Source: Alphaproteobacteria bacterium MedPE-SWcel
Lineage (GTDB): Bacteria; Pseudomonadota; Alphaproteobacteria; Rhodobacterales; Rhodobacteraceae
Direction: 5' to 3'
Assembly: GCA_001874255.1 (NCBI GenBank)
Contig: MPDC01000018.1
Location: 20,834-84,833, forward strand
Length of the DNA stretch: 64,000 bases
How positions within the stretch are numbered: the first letter of the stretch is position 1; every line of letters begins with the position of its first letter. Positions 61,961-64,000 of the stretch are shown here, piece by piece. A program made the translations under genes and the position numbers. Under the pieces are notes generated by a model. The model had not been told where the DNA came from, did not search any database, and worked only from the letters and a program-made list of their open reading frames with translations.

Positions 61961-63583
61961 TTGAAAAGGATTTTTGACACTCCCCTGTACCCCTATGCGC
62001 GCAGCAAGGATCAGGATGCGGAGCATGTGCCACGTCACAAGGTCATTGTCGTCGGCGCCGGTCCCGTCGGCCTCGCGGCAGCCATCGATCTGGCTCAAAA
62101 CGGGGTGCCCGTGGTCGTTCTGGATGACAATGACAAGGTCAGTTTCGGCTCTCGTGCAATTTGCTTTGCAAAACGCACGCTGGAGATCGCTGACCGCCTC
62201 GGCGTCGGTCAGCCTATGATCGGCAAGGGGGTACAGTGGAATCTGGGCAAAGTTTTTTTCGGCGACCGCAAAGTCTACGATTTCAACCTGTTGTCCGAAG
62301 CCGGTCACCAGTTTCCGGCCTTTGTGAACCTGCAGCAATACCATATCGAGACCTATCTGGTGCAGCGCATCCGCAGCCTGCAGGCAGGCGGGGCTCCGAT
62401 CGAAATCCGGGGCCGGAACCGGGTGACGGCCGTCCAGCCTCACGACAGCCATGCCACCCTTTCGGTCGACACCCCCGACGGGCCCTATACGCTCGAGGCG
62501 GATTGGCTGATCGCCTGCGACGGGGCAGGCTCTGCGATACGCGCGCTGATGGGGCTGGATTTCATTGGTCGCGTCTTTGAGGATAACTTCCTGATCGCCG
62601 ACGTGACCATGGAGGCCGATTTCCCGACCGAGCGCTGGTTCTGGTTTGATCCGCCCTTCAACAGCGGCCAATCGGCGCTGCTGCACAAGCAACCGGATGG
62701 CGTCTGGCGCATTGATCTGCAACTCGGCCGCGACATCGACAAGACCGCGGAAAAGGCGCCAGAGAAGGTCATTCCCCGCCTGAAGGCCATGCTGGGGGAG
62801 GACACGCGCTTTGCACTGGAATGGGTTTCGATATATAGCTTTCAATGCCGCCGGATGGCCCGGTTTCGCCATGGCCGGGTGATCTTTGCAGGCGACAGCG
62901 CCCACCAGGTCTCGCCATTCGGGGCACGGGGCGCCAATTCCGGCTTTCAGGATACAGACAATCTGATCTGGAAACTGAAGCTCGTTCTGGAGGGGCTGGC
63001 CAAAGACAGCCTGCTTGATAGCTATGACGCCGAACGTGTTGCCGCCGCCGAAGAGAACATTCTGAACTCTGCCCGCTCTACCGATTTCATCACCCCGAAA
63101 TCGGACATTTCCCGGATCTTTCGCGATGCGGTGCTGGATCTGTCGGAACACCATGCGTTCGCCCGCCCCCTGGTGAATTCCGGGCGCCTGTCTCTGCCCA
63201 CGGTCTATGACGGCTCCGCTTTGAATTCCGCCGACCAGCTGCCCGGGGGAAACGCGGTCACCCGTCCCGGTGCGCCCTGCCCCGATGCGCCTCTGGGCGA
63301 TGGCTTCCTGTTGTCGCACCTCGGGCGCGGCTTCACGCTGCTGACCATCAACGCCGATGCCCCGGAGCTCATCCAGGAAGCAGGCATCGCGATCCCCCGT
63401 CTCGCATTGACCACGGAGGCCGACAGAACAGGCGCATTGGTGGATCGCTATCTCGGGACGGCGGCCTCTGCGGTCTATCTGATCCGCCCCGATCAACATG
63501 TGGCCGCCCGCATGGAAACATTCGACGAGGCCGCAATCCGGTCGGCATTGCGCCGCGCCATTGGACAGGAGTATGACACGTGA
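61961..63583 (+). CDS. FAD-dependent aromatic monooxygenase (MhpA/MhaA-like)
   Basis: A 540-aa group A flavin hydroxylase. GxGxxG FAD motif in VIVVGAGPVGLAAAIDLAQNG (near residue 24), the DG motif in WLIACDGAGSAIRALMG, and the GD motif in GRVIFAGDSAHQVSPFGARGANSGFQD. TTG 61961 follows AAGGGAGGACACGAA, a strong site. It overlaps the DUF2783 gene by 4 bp. Family relatives hydroxylate phenols; inside this cluster a 3-hydroxyphenylacetate 6-hydroxylase making homogentisate is a plausible role (inference). Confidence 0.88.
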   Translation: MKRIFDTPLYPYARSKDQDAEHVPRHKVIVVGAGPVGLAAAIDLAQNGVPVVVLDDNDKVSFGSRAICFAKRTLEIADRLGVGQPMIGKGVQWNLGKVFFGDRKVYDFNLLSEAGHQFPAFVNLQQYHIETYLVQRIRSLQAGGAPIEIRGRNRVTAVQPHDSHATLSVDTPDGPYTLEADWLIACDGAGSAIRALMGLDFIGRVFEDNFLIADVTMEADFPTERWFWFDPPFNSGQSALLHKQPDGVWRIDLQLGRDIDKTAEKAPEKVIPRLKAMLGEDTRFALEWVSIYSFQCRRMARFRHGRVIFAGDSAHQVSPFGARGANSGFQDTDNLIWKLKLVLEGLAKDSLLDSYDAERVAAAEENILNSARSTDFITPKSDISRIFRDAVLDLSEHHAFARPLVNSGRLSLPTVYDGSALNSADQLPGGNAVTRPGAPCPDAPLGDGFLLSHLGRGFTLLTINADAPELIQEAGIAIPRLALTTEADRTGALVDRYLGTAASAVYLIRPDQHVAARMETFDEAAIRSALRRAIGQEYDT

Positions 63584-63786
63584 CGCCCCCTTTGATCCTG
63601 ACCCCGAACCTTGACCGGCCGGATGATGTCTACGCAGAGCTGCTGGCGGCCCATGACGGTCTGACAAAGACGCAGAGCGACGCGCTGAACGCGCGGTTGA
63701 TCCTTGTTCTGGCCAACCACATCGGAGATCAGGAGGTCTTTGCTCAGGCTCTGACAGCGGCAAAACGCGCCGGTTCGCAGGAGTGA
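63580..63786 (+). CDS. DUF2783 family small protein (candidate coupling partner)
   Basis: A 68-aa soluble protein of DUF2783: MTPPLILTPNLDRPDDVYAELLAAHDGLTKTQSDALNARLILVLANHIGDQEVFAQAL. It starts with GTG in the 4-bp overlap with the monooxygenase, so the two are synthesised together. Its size and coupling recall MhaB, the small coupling protein of 3-hydroxyphenylacetate 6-hydroxylase known from Pseudomonas putida, but I could not test this similarity. Confidence 0.82.
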   Translation: MTPPLILTPNLDRPDDVYAELLAAHDGLTKTQSDALNARLILVLANHIGDQEVFAQALTAAKRAGSQE

Positions 63787-63790
63787 TGCA

Positions 63791-63935
63791 GTCCTCTACA
63801 GCTCTTGGCGGCCCTCGGCGCGCGACCGGGTGCGGATCGCTGTCGCTCTGGCCGGGATCACATATGAACGCCGCGCCCTCGACCTGTTTGCCGCCGCGCA
63901 TCCCGACCTTCACCGCCCGCCGAGACCTTATGTGA
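63791..63935 (+). pseudogene. maiA: Remnant of maleylacetoacetate isomerase (maiA), 5' part only
   Basis: The frame reads VLYSSWRPSARDRVRIAVALAGITYERRALDLFAAA, which resembles the GST-zeta N-terminus of MaiA. No start codon lies in this frame; the natural ATG at 63786, with AGGAG just before it, is in a different frame, implying an indel near the start. The catalytic Ser-Ser-Cys is PSA. After about 45 codons the expected NPQGxVPxL region is absent and a dispersed hairpin repeat takes over. The frame stays open to the window end, so a functional gene cannot be wholly excluded. Confidence 0.55.
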
Positions 63936-63953
63936 GCCGTTCGGGAGAGGTTT

Positions 63954-63976
63954 CGCTTCGGGCATCGCCCGAAGCG
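63954..63976. repeat. CGCTTCGGGC hairpin repeat, copy B
   Basis: CGCTTCGGGC, loop ATC, GCCCGAAGCG, followed by ACCGGCGCGG. It is the inverted relative of the copy at 20865-20887 and is the last structure in the window. Confidence 0.88.
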
Positions 63977-64000
63977 ACCGGCGCGGCGCGCGCCCGTTCC

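Noticed and set aside
60869-63913. 1014-aa antisense ORF opposite the MBL and monooxygenase genes
   Set aside because: High-GC shadow: composition is Gly/Arg/Asp/His-rich without any domain, and the opposite strand has clear enzyme motifs.

Overview
The window is chromosomal DNA from an alphaproteobacterium, very probably a Rhodobacterales (Roseobacter/Rhodobacteraceae) species. The evidence is high GC (clearly above 60% by eye), the synteny folK-rpoZ-rsh-DUF2062-pdxJ-acpS-lepB-rnc-era-DUF1491-recO, a split F0 locus with both b and b' subunits (atpI-atpB-atpE-atpF'-atpF), MipZ instead of MinD, BluB, and several family names typical of that order (DUF1491, DUF3429, DUF2783, ABZJ_00895). It is mostly housekeeping core. 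I see no rRNA, tRNA, CRISPR, prophage, IS element or plasmid function.

Layout. 0-3.2 kb (+): end of a TauE/SafE exporter, a CDF metal exporter and a dGTPase-like HD hydrolase. 3.4-15.9 kb (-): PhoX phosphatase, then the conserved block recO, DUF1491, era, rnc, lepB, acpS, ABZJ_00895, pdxJ, DUF2062, rsh, rpoZ, folK. 16-21 kb (+): NYN nuclease-like protein, ispH, LysE exporter, DUF3429, methyltransferase, rnhA, TRIC channel. 20.9-24.1 kb (-): two GlsB-like membrane proteins, fmt and three tandem peptide deformylases, one lacking catalytic residues. 24.3-30.6 kb: MalY-type lyase, an unrecognised gene, glutathionyl-hydroquinone reductase, cobC-cbiB and an MltB-type transglycosylase. 30.7-37.4 kb: smc, a PLP aminotransferase divergent from a GntR/FCD regulator, and a PstB-like ATPase that has lost its catalytic motifs. 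37.5-40.2 kb (-): F0 ATP synthase operon. 40.4-45.9 kb: two EamA transporters, ArsR, transglutaminase-like protein, LysR divergent from azoR, ProX. 46.3-56.1 kb (+): ffh, three GNATs, chorismate mutase, rpsP, bluB, a 49-aa membrane protein, rimM, trmD, rplS, rpmE, mipZ, with an antisense phosphotransferase. 56.3-64 kb: adenylate cyclase, then an aromatic cluster (MarR, hmgA, fahA, unusual MBL protein, flavin monooxygenase, DUF2783) ending in what looks like a broken maiA.

The most unusual structure is in the spacers. Many gaps carry short-period (11-20 bp) tandem duplications. Several begin at or include the stop codon of the adjoining gene, so the stop is copied two to four times. The same process appears inside one coding sequence (4 x 12 bp). 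At least three dispersed hairpin-bearing repeat families are also present: a 124-bp inverted pair, a CTCCGGCGGAGGTATTTT element in four copies, and a CGCTTCGGGC hairpin in two copies, one of which has run into the 3' end of the TRIC gene while the other follows the maiA remnant.

The best candidate for a functional unit worth study is the aromatic cluster at 57.6-64 kb. Its monooxygenase plus tiny translationally coupled DUF2783 protein resembles a two-component 3-hydroxyphenylacetate 6-hydroxylase feeding homogentisate to hmgA/fahA. All calls come from reading the sequence; no database search was run.
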